Assembly (NCBI RefSeq): GCF_003545815.1
Contig: NZ_PDUW01000007.1
Coordinates: 124,001-188,000, forward strand
DNA length: 64,000 nucleotides
Source of the DNA: Pusillimonas caeni
GTDB lineage: Bacteria > Pseudomonadota > Gammaproteobacteria > Burkholderiales > Burkholderiaceae_B
Direction: 5' to 3'
The notes beneath the pieces are model-generated. The model searched no databases and had not been told where the DNA came from. It saw only the letters and a program-made list of their open reading frames with translations. The position numbers and the translations under genes are program-made. Shown in pieces: positions 56,337-64,000 of the stretch. Each line of letters opens with the position of its first letter. Position 1 is the first letter of the stretch.

Positions 56337-57281
56337 GTGAAGCTTTCCAACCGTTTCATCGGCCTGTGCGCCGCCCTCTCCTTCTGCGCGGCGGCGCCCG
56401 CCATGGCTTTCGAACTCGTCCACGACCAAGGGACGATCTCGCTTCCGGCAACACCCGAGCGCATCGCCACCTTCGACCTGTCGGTGCTGGACAGTCTGAA
56501 CGCGCTGGACGTCGATGTGGCCGGCGTCCCCAAGTCGACCTACCGGAATGAACTGGCAAAGTACGCAGACGCCGCCGAGGTGGGCACTTTGTTCGAACCC
56601 GACTACCCCGCCCTCGAGAAGCTGAAACCCGAACTCATCTTCGCCGGAGGGCGCTCGCGGAACGCCGTGCCCAAGCTCCGGGAAATCGCCCCCACGGCCG
56701 TGCTCGAAAACGATGCGGCCGACTTTCTGGCCAGTTTCCGGCGCAACAATCTGGCTTTGGCCGACGCCTTCCAGAAAAAGCCCCAGGCCCAAAAGGCGAT
56801 CGACGCCATCGATGCTGACGTTCAGGCCCTGCATGCGGCAAACCAAGGCAAGACCGGCGCCTTTCTTTTCGTGATCAAAGGAAACGTCATGGCCCACGCG
56901 CCGGGCGACCGCTTCGGCTATGCCTACGAACTGGCGGGCTTGAAGTCGGTGTTGCCGGCCAAAGACTCCGATGCCCCCGCCGCCCCGCGTCCCGAGCCCG
57001 GTTCTCCGGAAGCCAAGGCGGCCGAGGCCGCTCGCGCCGAATCGATCGCGGCCATCGCCAAGGCCGAACCCGATTGGCTCATCGTGCTGGACCGGGGCGC
57101 CATCAACGGCGGCGAGAAGACCGCCGCGGACACGCTGGCCAAGCATCCTTCGCTGAGCCGGACCCGCGCCTACAGTGAAGGCCGCGTGCTCTATGTCGAC
57201 CCCAACGGCTGGTATGTGATCGGAGGAGGATTGAATAATCTCAAGCGCATCACGGAAGCCATGCTGGCAGCAATGAAATAG
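56337..57281 (+). CDS. Siderophore/iron ABC transporter substrate-binding protein
   Basis: A 314-residue periplasmic binding protein of the FatB/CeuE/YclQ kind. The signal peptide MKLSNRFIGLCAALSFCAAA ends PAMA, then FELVHDQGTISLPATPERIATFD. The YADAAEVGTLFEPDYPALEKL and KPELIFAGGRS blocks are typical. An unusual Ala/Pro/Glu-rich insertion of about 35 residues (near 215-250) is not seen in the family. Start is GTG at 56337 with AGGA upstream, behind a Fur-like box. No permease or ATPase for siderophores is adjacent; the next operon is a peptide transporter, so its partners must lie elsewhere. Confidence 0.88.
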   Translation: MKLSNRFIGLCAALSFCAAAPAMAFELVHDQGTISLPATPERIATFDLSVLDSLNALDVDVAGVPKSTYRNELAKYADAAEVGTLFEPDYPALEKLKPELIFAGGRSRNAVPKLREIAPTAVLENDAADFLASFRRNNLALADAFQKKPQAQKAIDAIDADVQALHAANQGKTGAFLFVIKGNVMAHAPGDRFGYAYELAGLKSVLPAKDSDAPAAPRPEPGSPEAKAAEAARAESIAAIAKAEPDWLIVLDRGAINGGEKTAADTLAKHPSLSRTRAYSEGRVLYVDPNGWYVIGGGLNNLKRITEAMLAAMK

Positions 57282-57520
57282 ATGCGTCTCGAACTCGCCT
57301 TGGCGATGCCGACAGGGCTGTAGGCGCCTGTCGCTGTCCGCCATGCCCCTCCCCACGGTGGTGCGGGCCTTCGCCAGAGCGCAAGAAGCTCGCCGCCGAC
57401 ATATTTATTTACCGGGTTAACACCACTTTAAGCTTCAAGCTTTTGTTCTTAAGATGAGAGACGATGTACGCGGCCCACGGCCCGTGCATCGGCTTCTACA
57501 ACATCCAAGAGACAAGAATC

Positions 57521-59047
57521 ATGGCCCAGACCCGACGCGAGTTTCTCCAAACCGGCATCAGCCTGGCCGCGCTTTCCATGTTGGGCGCGCCCGCCTTCGC
57601 ACAATCGATCGACAACCTCGTCATCGCGTACAACACCGGCGTGCCCAACTGGGATCCCACCACCGGGGCGTCAGGGGTCAATCCCAAGCTTCAACCCATT
57701 TATCTGTCGGTATTCGACCGCTACATCCAGCAAGAGCCCGACCTCAGCTTCACTCCCGGCCTGCTCACGAAGTGGGGCTTCAGCGACGATAAAAAACACA
57801 TCCACATGACGGTGCGCGAAGGCGTCAAATGGCACGACGGCTCCGACTTCGGCCCCGAAGACGTGGTCTTCTCGCTCGAACGCGCCGCCGATCCCAAGTC
57901 GGGCAACCCCGGCCAGTTCGTCTGGGGCAAGTTCGGCAACTACAAGATCGACGGCAACACCATCACCGGCGACGTGCTCGAATACGAACCCACCGTGTTC
58001 AAATGGATGGCCTTCCTTACCGGCTACGTGCTGCCCAAGGCCTATTTCGAAAAAGTCGGCCCGCAGGGCTTCGAAAAAGCCCCGATCGGCACCGGCCCCT
58101 ATAAAATCGACAACTACGAGCGCGGCGCCTACGTGCGCCTGGTGGCCAATAAAGATTACTGGCGCGGCAAGCCGGCCTACGACGTGGTCACCATCAAGTT
58201 CGTGCCCGACGCCGCCAGCCGCGTGGCCGAGGTCGAATCCGGCAACTCGCACATCACGCTCGAAATCCCCTACGAAGAATACGACCGCCTCAAGGCCAAG
58301 CCGGGCCTGAAGGGCGAGGCCTTTCCGGTGGCCGACGTGGGCATGATCTTCCTGAACGACATCGGTCCCATGGAAGACAAGAACGTGCGCCTGGCCGCTC
58401 ACCACGCCATCGACAAGCAGCTCATCATCGACCGCCTGCTGCGCGGCTACGGCGTGCCGCTGTCCACGCTCGAGGCGCCCGAATACGACGCCTACGATGC
58501 CAACCTCAAGTTCGAGTACGACCCCGAAAAAGCCAAGCAGCTGCTGGCCGCCTCGGGCTACTCCACCGACAAGCCCGTGCGCTTCAAGATCCAGACCACG
58601 CGCGGCTACAAGCCCAAAGACTACGAGATGATCCAGGCCATCGTGGGCATGTGGCGCAAGGTCGGCATCAACGCCGAAATCGAAATCTACGAAATCGCCA
58701 AGCACTTCGAACTGCGCGCGGCCGACCAGCTTGCCCCCGCCGCCTTCTACAACTGGGGCAACGCCATCGGCGACCCCACCACTTCGACCGGCCATGCCAT
58801 GTTCGGCCCTTCGCCGCACTCGGTCTGGGACACCGACGATCTCGACGAAAAAATCCTGCCGCTGTGGGGCGAAACCGACGAGGCCAAGCGCATCCAGGGC
58901 TGGAAGGACGTCAGCGCCTACATCATGGAGCAAGGCTACGTCATCCCGCTGCTGCAATACGTGATGCCGGTCATCCATTCGGACAAGGTCGTCGTGCCTC
59001 CCGCCGCAACGGGCGACGTCACGCCGGCCATGATGAAACCCGCCTAG
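57521..59047 (+). CDS. Dipeptide/oligopeptide ABC transporter substrate-binding protein
   Basis: A 508-residue periplasmic protein of the SBP_bac_5 (DppA/OppA) family. The signal peptide has a twin-arginine motif (TRREFLQ, residues 3-9) and ends APAFA, so it is probably Tat-exported. The family signature runs IHMTVREGVKWHDGSDFGPEDVVFSLE and PIGTGPYKIDNYERGAYVRL. ATG at 57521 was chosen over 57464 because it yields a clean signal peptide. It heads a five-gene operon. Ligand: peptide, glutathione-like or other; not evident. Confidence 0.92.
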   Translation: MAQTRREFLQTGISLAALSMLGAPAFAQSIDNLVIAYNTGVPNWDPTTGASGVNPKLQPIYLSVFDRYIQQEPDLSFTPGLLTKWGFSDDKKHIHMTVREGVKWHDGSDFGPEDVVFSLERAADPKSGNPGQFVWGKFGNYKIDGNTITGDVLEYEPTVFKWMAFLTGYVLPKAYFEKVGPQGFEKAPIGTGPYKIDNYERGAYVRLVANKDYWRGKPAYDVVTIKFVPDAASRVAEVESGNSHITLEIPYEEYDRLKAKPGLKGEAFPVADVGMIFLNDIGPMEDKNVRLAAHHAIDKQLIIDRLLRGYGVPLSTLEAPEYDAYDANLKFEYDPEKAKQLLAASGYSTDKPVRFKIQTTRGYKPKDYEMIQAIVGMWRKVGINAEIEIYEIAKHFELRAADQLAPAAFYNWGNAIGDPTTSTGHAMFGPSPHSVWDTDDLDEKILPLWGETDEAKRIQGWKDVSAYIMEQGYVIPLLQYVMPVIHSDKVVVPPAATGDVTPAMMKPA

Positions 59048-59126
59048 ACTGTCCAGCCAGCCTCTTCTTCATCCCTATTCCGGGCGGCCGCAGTTCGCCG
59101 CCCCGCCGCAACACAACGTAGCATCA

Positions 59127-60131
59127 ATGCTGAAACCCATTCTTGCCAGGCTCATCTCGATGGTGCTGACGCTGATCGGCGTGGCCATCGTCGTGTTCGT
59201 GCTGATACGCGTGGCGCCGGGCAATCCCATCGCCATGATGCTGCCTCCCGGCGCCACCCAGGCCGACATCGCCCAGCTTACGGCCATGTACGGCCTGGAC
59301 AAATCCCTGTTCCAGCAATTCGTCATCTGGGCCGGCAACGCCCTGCAGGGCGACTTCGGCAATTCCATCACCCTGCGCCAGCCGGTTTCCGACCTGGTGC
59401 TCGACCGCCTGCCCGCCACCCTTGAACTATCGCTGCTGGCCCTGTTCATCGCGGTGGCGCTGGGCGGCGCCACCGCCATCTTCGGGGCGCGTGAACGCGG
59501 CCGCGCTCCGGAAGCCGGCGTCGACCTGTTCAACGGCGTCACGCTGTCGATTCCCGATTTCCTGTGGGGCCTGCTGCTGATCCTGCTCTTCGGGGTGCTG
59601 TGGCCGGTACTGCACATCTCGGGACGGGTCTCGCCGAATCTCAGCCTGCCGTTCGCCACCCAGTTCTATCTGTTCGAAGCCATCGCGCGCCTGCGCTGGG
59701 ACCTGGTCGCCGACCTGCTGGCCCACATGCTCATGCCCGCCTTGTCGCTGGCGCTGCCGCTGGCGGCCATCATCTCCCAACTGCTCAAGCAAGGGCTCAA
59801 AGAGGTGCTCGAACTGGACTACGCGGTACTGGCCCGGGTGCGCGGCTTTACCGAAACTCAGGTCATCACTCGCGAGGCCCTGCGCAATGCCGCGCTGCCC
59901 ACCCTGACCCTGATCGGCGTGCAGTTCACCTTCCTGATCGGCGGCACCGTCATCGTCGAACGCCTGTTTGCCTACGAAGGCCTGGGCAATATGGCCATCG
60001 ACGCCGTCATCAACCGCGACCTGCCCCTGATCCAGGGCATCGTGCTCACCTTCGCCGGCCTGTTCATTCTCATCAATCTTGCGGTGGACCTGGCCTACAC
60101 CCTTCTGAATCCGAGGCTGCGCCATGGCTGA
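59127..60131 (+). CDS. Peptide ABC transporter permease, DppB-like
   Basis: A 334-residue inner-membrane permease with six hydrophobic segments. The start (ARLISMVLTLIGVAIVVFVLIRVAPGNP) is that of DppB/OppB. The cytoplasmic EAA loop (EVLELDYAVLARVRGFTETQV) contacts the ATPases. It overlaps the next gene by eight bases. Confidence 0.93.
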   Translation: MLKPILARLISMVLTLIGVAIVVFVLIRVAPGNPIAMMLPPGATQADIAQLTAMYGLDKSLFQQFVIWAGNALQGDFGNSITLRQPVSDLVLDRLPATLELSLLALFIAVALGGATAIFGARERGRAPEAGVDLFNGVTLSIPDFLWGLLLILLFGVLWPVLHISGRVSPNLSLPFATQFYLFEAIARLRWDLVADLLAHMLMPALSLALPLAAIISQLLKQGLKEVLELDYAVLARVRGFTETQVITREALRNAALPTLTLIGVQFTFLIGGTVIVERLFAYEGLGNMAIDAVINRDLPLIQGIVLTFAGLFILINLAVDLAYTLLNPRLRHG

Positions 60132-60999
60132 AGCAACCCTGCCCGGCCCGCACACCCAGCCGCGCGCCCGCGCCCGGCGGCGCAACCTGCGCCTGTGGCT
60201 GTCGGCCGCATGGCTGCTGCTGGTGGCGCTGGCCGCCATCCTGGCCCCCCTCATCGCTCCGCACGATCCGCTGGCGCAGGACCTGCTGCTGGAACGCCTG
60301 CCGCCCATGGGCCTCAGCGGCGCCGAGCCGGGCTACCTGCTGGGCACCGACAGCCTGGGACGCGACGTGCTGTCGCGCCTGATCTACGGGGCGCGCATCG
60401 CCCTGACCGTGGCGCTGGTCGCGGCCAGCGCCGCCTGCCTGGCGGGCTCCGCCCTGGGGTTGCTGGCCGGTTATTTCGGCGGCTGGGTCGACCGCATCGT
60501 CTCGCGCCTGGTCGACGTGTGGATGGCCTTTCCGCCCGTGCTGTTTTCCATCCTGCTGGTGGCTGTCCTGGGCACCGGCCTCACCTCGGTCATCCTGGCC
60601 ATCGCCATCATCGACTGGACCCGCTTTGCGCGCGTGGTGCGGGCCGAAACCCTGGTGCAGTCGCGCATGGACTACGTGCATTCGGCCCGCATCGGCGGCG
60701 CCTCGCGCCTGGCCATCCTGGCCGGCGAAGTGCTGCCCAACGTGCTGCCCACCATCGTGGCCCTGCTGGCCCTGGAGATGGGCGTGGCCGTCATCGTCGA
60801 AGCCATACTCAGCTTCGTGAACCTGTCCATTTCCTCCGACTCGCCCACCTGGGGCGGCATGATCGCCGAAGGCCGCGCCTCCATCCACTTCAGCTGGTGG
60901 GTGCTGGCGGCTCCGCTGGTGGTGCTGTTCCTGACGGTGCTGGCCTTCAGCCAGCTGGGCGAGGGCCTGAAGGCCCGTTTCGACCCCCTGATGCGATGA
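60124..60999 (+). CDS. Peptide ABC transporter permease, DppC-like
   Basis: A 291-residue permease with an N-terminal OppC segment (ILAPLIAPHDPLAQDLLLERL, LGTDSLGRDVLSRLIYGAR) and five or six helices. The EAA motif region is RMDYVHSARIGGASRLAIL. It pairs with the DppB-like protein in the membrane. Confidence 0.94.
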   Translation: MAEATLPGPHTQPRARARRRNLRLWLSAAWLLLVALAAILAPLIAPHDPLAQDLLLERLPPMGLSGAEPGYLLGTDSLGRDVLSRLIYGARIALTVALVAASAACLAGSALGLLAGYFGGWVDRIVSRLVDVWMAFPPVLFSILLVAVLGTGLTSVILAIAIIDWTRFARVVRAETLVQSRMDYVHSARIGGASRLAILAGEVLPNVLPTIVALLALEMGVAVIVEAILSFVNLSISSDSPTWGGMIAEGRASIHFSWWVLAAPLVVLFLTVLAFSQLGEGLKARFDPLMR

Positions 61000-61009
61000 C
61001 GAGGCAGCC

Positions 61010-61897
61010 ATGAGCCGACAGCCCACTCCCGCCGCCCCCACCCTGCAGGTAGAGGGATTGAGCGTCGCCGTGCGCGGCGGTCCGGCCCTGTTGCGCGCGG
61101 TCTCGCTCACGGTCCAGCCGGGCGAGGTGCGCGCCCTGGTCGGCGAAAGCGGCGCCGGCAAGAGCATGATAGGCAAGGCGGTGCTGGGCGTGCTTCCGCG
61201 CGGCATCGAACAGACCGCCGGCAGCATCCGCCTGCAGGACACGGCGCTTGAAACCCTGCGTTCGGCCGCTCGCCGCCAGACCGTGGCCGCCGTCGCCTCG
61301 CTCATCCCGCAAGATCCGCTCACCGCCCTGAACCCTTCGCGCCGCATCGGCGGGCAGATCACCGATCGCCTGGTGCGCCGCCTGGGATGGGGCGCCGGGG
61401 ATGCGCAGCGCCGTGCGCTGGAGCTGCTGGACCGCGTGTCGATACGCGATCCGGAGCGCGTCATGGCGGCCTACCCGCATGAGCTCTCGGGCGGCATGCG
61501 CCAGCGCGTGCTCATCGCCGCCGCCTTCGCCCCCCGCCCCAGCCTGATCGTGGCCGACGAGCCCACCACGGCGCTGGACGTCACGGTGCAGAAGCAGATT
61601 CTCACGCTGATCCGCGAGCTGCAGGCCGAAACCGGCACGGCCGTGCTGTTCGTCACCCACGACATGGGCGTGGTGGCCAAGATCAGCCAGACGGTTACCG
61701 TACTGTTCGATGGCAAGGTGATGGAAGAGGCCCCCACCGCTCAGCTGCTGGCCCGGCCCAGCCATCCCTATACCCGCGCGCTGATCGCCGCCACGCCCCG
61801 CTACACCCATCCGCATGAGCCCCTGCGCCCGGTCCCGGACGAACTTGTGGCCCGGCTCCGTCAAGAAGTGGCCCAGGACGATGCCGGATCTCGTTAA
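61010..61897 (+). CDS. Peptide ABC transporter ATPase, DppD-like
   Basis: A 295-residue ATPase. Walker A GESGAGKSM (near residue 45), Q-loop, signature LSGGMRQRV, Walker B LIVADEPTTALD and H-loop FVTHDMGVV are all intact. The C-terminal region with HPYTRALIAATPR is the oligopeptide-ATPase tail, although the usual iron-sulfur cysteines are absent. ATG at 61010 follows the previous gene by ten bases. Confidence 0.93.
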   Translation: MSRQPTPAAPTLQVEGLSVAVRGGPALLRAVSLTVQPGEVRALVGESGAGKSMIGKAVLGVLPRGIEQTAGSIRLQDTALETLRSAARRQTVAAVASLIPQDPLTALNPSRRIGGQITDRLVRRLGWGAGDAQRRALELLDRVSIRDPERVMAAYPHELSGGMRQRVLIAAAFAPRPSLIVADEPTTALDVTVQKQILTLIRELQAETGTAVLFVTHDMGVVAKISQTVTVLFDGKVMEEAPTAQLLARPSHPYTRALIAATPRYTHPHEPLRPVPDELVARLRQEVAQDDAGSR

Positions 61898-61915
61898 CGT
61901 TGAAAGGAAAGCCGC

Positions 61916-62743
61916 ATGACCGAGCCGCTCTTCCAGATCTCGGACCTGAGTCTCGCCCTCCCCGACATGGCGCGCAAGCCCCTGCTGGGCCGAGCGCCCC
62001 GCATCGAAATCCTCAAGCAGGTGTCGTTCGAGCTGGCTCAGGGCGCCATCACCGGCATCGTGGGCGAAAGCGGCTCGGGCAAGACCACCCTGGGGCGTGT
62101 CCTGGTGCGGCTGCTGGCGCCCACCGCGGGCCGCGTGATGTTCAAGGGCCGGGACATCGGACAATTGGACGAAGCAGCGCTCAAGCCGCTGCGCCGCGAC
62201 CTGCAAATGATTTTCCAGGACCCGCTGTCGTCGCTGAACCCGCGCCATACCGTCGGGCGCATCGTGGCCACGCCGCTCGAACGCTATGGCGTGGACAAGG
62301 CCCGGCGCCGCGCCCAGGAGGCGCTCGAAAGAGTCGGACTGCCCGGCGCTTTCGCCAAGCGCTATCCGCATGAACTGTCGGGCGGCCAACGCCAGCGCGT
62401 GGGCATCGCCCGGGCGGTCGCCCTGGAGCCGGCCTTCATCCTGGCCGACGAGGTGGTCTCGGGCCTGGACGTCTCGTCCCAGGCGCGGGTGCTGGCGCTG
62501 CTCAAGGAGCTCGCCGCCGACATGAACCTGACCATCGCCTTCATCAGCCACGACCTGTCCGTCATACGCAGCCTGTGCGATGCGGTCGTCGTGCTGGACC
62601 GCGGCGCCATCGTCGAAGCCGGACCATGCGGGCAGGTATTCGATGCGCCGCAAAGCCTCGTCACCCGGCAGCTCATCGACGCCATTCCCCTGCCCGAGAT
62701 CGACGACTCCTGGTTCGACAAGGCGGCCGTGGCCGGGGCTTAG
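61916..62743 (+). CDS. Peptide ABC transporter ATPase, DppF-like
   Basis: A 275-residue ATPase. Walker A GESGSGKTTLG is near residue 48, the signature LSGGQRQRVGIAR intact. Walker B plus D-loop reads ILADEVVSGLD rather than the usual ADEPVSALD; the catalytic Glu and Asp are kept, but Pro is replaced by Val. The C-terminus (SLVTRQLIDAIP) is short. It closes the operon. Confidence 0.92.
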   Translation: MTEPLFQISDLSLALPDMARKPLLGRAPRIEILKQVSFELAQGAITGIVGESGSGKTTLGRVLVRLLAPTAGRVMFKGRDIGQLDEAALKPLRRDLQMIFQDPLSSLNPRHTVGRIVATPLERYGVDKARRRAQEALERVGLPGAFAKRYPHELSGGQRQRVGIARAVALEPAFILADEVVSGLDVSSQARVLALLKELAADMNLTIAFISHDLSVIRSLCDAVVVLDRGAIVEAGPCGQVFDAPQSLVTRQLIDAIPLPEIDDSWFDKAAVAGA

Positions 62744-62822
62744 AGCCTGTTGACCCTAAAAGGGCAGCCGCACTGGCCGGCCAAGGCCAGGCAGGCTAGG
62801 CGCGGTGGACGGCCGTAGCGAC

Positions 62823-64000
62823 TCAGTTTTCGGCGCCAGCCGGGCTCAGCAGGCCTTCGAGTTGCGCGCCTATCTCCAGGACCCGGGCATCGTGGAATTT
62901 GTGTCCCACGATCTGCAGCCCCAAGGGCAGGCCTTGGGGATTGCGCCCCATCGGCAGGCTCAGCGCCGGCTGCCCCGTGATGTTGAAGGGATAGGAATAG
63001 CCGCTCTGCAGAAACCAGTTCTCGGCCGGGGCGCGCTCGGCCCGGTCCGGCTCCAGCGCCAGGGGGGCGCCGCCGGGCGTCATGGGCGTCAGCAGCACAT
63101 CGATGTCGCTGAACACACGCCCCAGATCGACCGCCATCTGCCGCAGGCGGATGCGCGCCGCCGACAGGTCGGCCATGCTCATGGCCTCGCCCTCGCGATA
63201 CAGCTGCCGCAGGCCCGCGCCCAGCTTGTCCCGCTGCGGCGCAGGCAGACTGCTGAACGACTCGACCATGCGCGAACGCCATATCTGCCACATGGCGTCG
63301 GCGCAGTCCTGCGCGCGCGCATCGACTTCCTGAACGTGGCAGCCGGCAGCGCGCAGCTGCTCGAGGCTGGAGTGAAAGGCAGCGGTCACGTATTCATCGG
63401 GCTGCACGCCGGAACCCAGCAACAACGTCCATCCCACGCGTACAGGCCGGCTCCCCTCACCCTGCTTGCGGAAGAATGTGGACGCCAGGTCGCGCGGATC
63501 GGGCCGGCTCAGCACCTGCATCGCCGCGCGGCAATCATCGACCGACCGCGACAGCGGCCCCAGGTGCGCAAATTCGGTGAAGGCGCTGGACGGCACCATG
63601 GGTATGGCGCCGAACGTGGGCTTGAAGCCGACGAGCCCGCAATACGAGGCGGGTATGCGCACCGAGCCGCCCGCGTCGCTGCCCAGCGCCAGAGGCCCCC
63701 AGCCCGCCGCCACATGCGCCGCCGCCCCGCTGCTGGAGCCGCCCGCCGAATGCGCCGGGTCGACCGGATTGCGGGTAAGGCCGCTCAGGGGGTTGTCCGA
63801 GCGTATGGTCCAGCCGAATTCGGTGGTGGTCGTCTTGCCGAACAGCACGGCGCCGCCCCGGCGCAAAAGCGCTACGGCGGGCGCATCGTCGGAGGCCGGA
63901 CCGGCCTCCGCCAGCAGGAGCGAACCCCTGCGTGTGGGCCACCCCCGCACATCAGTGAGGTCCTTGACCGAGACCGGCACGCCGTCGAGCGGGCCGAGCG
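62823..64000 (-). CDS. Amidase (amidase signature family), N-terminus cut off
   Basis: The 5' end lies beyond the window; about 392 residues are seen. The Ser-cisSer-Lys triad is visible: Lys in VSVKDLTDVRGW, cis-Ser in AGGSSSGAAAHVAAG and the nucleophile Ser in LGSDAGGSVRIPASYCG. The fold then continues through KPTFGAIPMVPSS to the C-terminal NITGQPALSLPMGRNPQGLPLGLQIVG. The family hydrolyses amides of varied size; the gene converges on the peptide ABC operon and may act on its import product. AtzF, GatA-like and other members cannot be separated here. Confidence 0.88.
   Translation of the reverse strand, partial: LGPLDGVPVSVKDLTDVRGWPTRRGSLLLAEAGPASDDAPAVALLRRGGAVLFGKTTTTEFGWTIRSDNPLSGLTRNPVDPAHSAGGSSSGAAAHVAAGWGPLALGSDAGGSVRIPASYCGLVGFKPTFGAIPMVPSSAFTEFAHLGPLSRSVDDCRAAMQVLSRPDPRDLASTFFRKQGEGSRPVRVGWTLLLGSGVQPDEYVTAAFHSSLEQLRAAGCHVQEVDARAQDCADAMWQIWRSRMVESFSSLPAPQRDKLGAGLRQLYREGEAMSMADLSAARIRLRQMAVDLGRVFSDIDVLLTPMTPGGAPLALEPDRAERAPAENWFLQSGYSYPFNITGQPALSLPMGRNPQGLPLGLQIVGHKFHDARVLEIGAQLEGLLSPAGAEN

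Overview
This window is high-GC chromosomal DNA from a betaproteobacterium, most likely a member of Burkholderiales close to Bordetella, Achromobacter or Pusillimonas (Alcaligenaceae). This is inferred from protein character and gene order: prmB then an ABC-F ATPase, uvrD, ribF-ileS-lspA-coaBC with dut downstream, clpS-clpA-pqiABC, exbBD-lpxK-kdsB-adk, murJ-rpsT, and DUF3579-argF-argG. I found no phage, integrase, transposase, rRNA or CRISPR array.

Layout. 1-12.4 kb is core: the end of prmB, an ABC-F ATPase, uvrD overlapping a fatty acid desaturase, an RsmB-type rRNA methyltransferase, purN, then the overlapping chain ribF-ileS-lspA. coaBC follows, and its usual neighbour dut lies 5.7 kb further on. 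The gap between them holds a catabolic-looking module: a tripartite TRAP transporter, a 4-oxalocrotonate-type tautomerase, a LysR regulator with two DNA-binding domains, and a divergent metallo-beta-lactamase-fold hydrolase. 19.8-26.6 kb is envelope and proteolysis: the pqiABC lipid-transport set, clpA, then clpS divergent from a cold-shock gene. 27-31 kb has a DUF192 protein, a PcaF/PaaJ-type thiolase, iron superoxide dismutase and xseA. A 504-base gene-free gap at 30.9-31.4 kb carries a tight cluster of DnaA-box-like sequences.

31.4-38.1 kb is a mostly co-directional run: exbB-exbD-lpxK-Trm112-like-kdsB-adk, an SDR dehydrogenase, murJ and rpsT. 38.2-42 kb holds a LysR gene divergent from pirin plus an isochorismatase-family hydrolase, and a D-2-hydroxyacid dehydrogenase. 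42-46.2 kb contains DUF3579, argF and argG, with GC-rich intergenic repeats on both sides of argF, then a MobA/MocA-like nucleotidyltransferase and tRNA-Ala(CGC).

From 46.4 kb to the end the content looks accessory. An exported metallo-hydrolase, a clostripain-like lipoprotein, a TehA/Mae1-type transporter and a CubicO-type lipoprotein follow one another. Then comes a lactate-permease-family transporter with a small membrane protein and a cytoplasmic gamma-glutamyltranspeptidase homologue, preceded by an FNR-like box. An orphan siderophore-binding protein behind a Fur-like box follows, then a complete dipeptide-type ABC transporter operon converging on an amidase cut by the window end. The theme is uptake and hydrolysis of organic acids, peptides or amides. 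Substrate assignments are inference only.

The least explained items are the tandem-HTH LysR regulator and its module between coaBC and dut, the DnaA-box cluster upstream of exbB, the permease/small protein/GGT operon, the exported clostripain-like lipoprotein, and the repeats bracketing argF.
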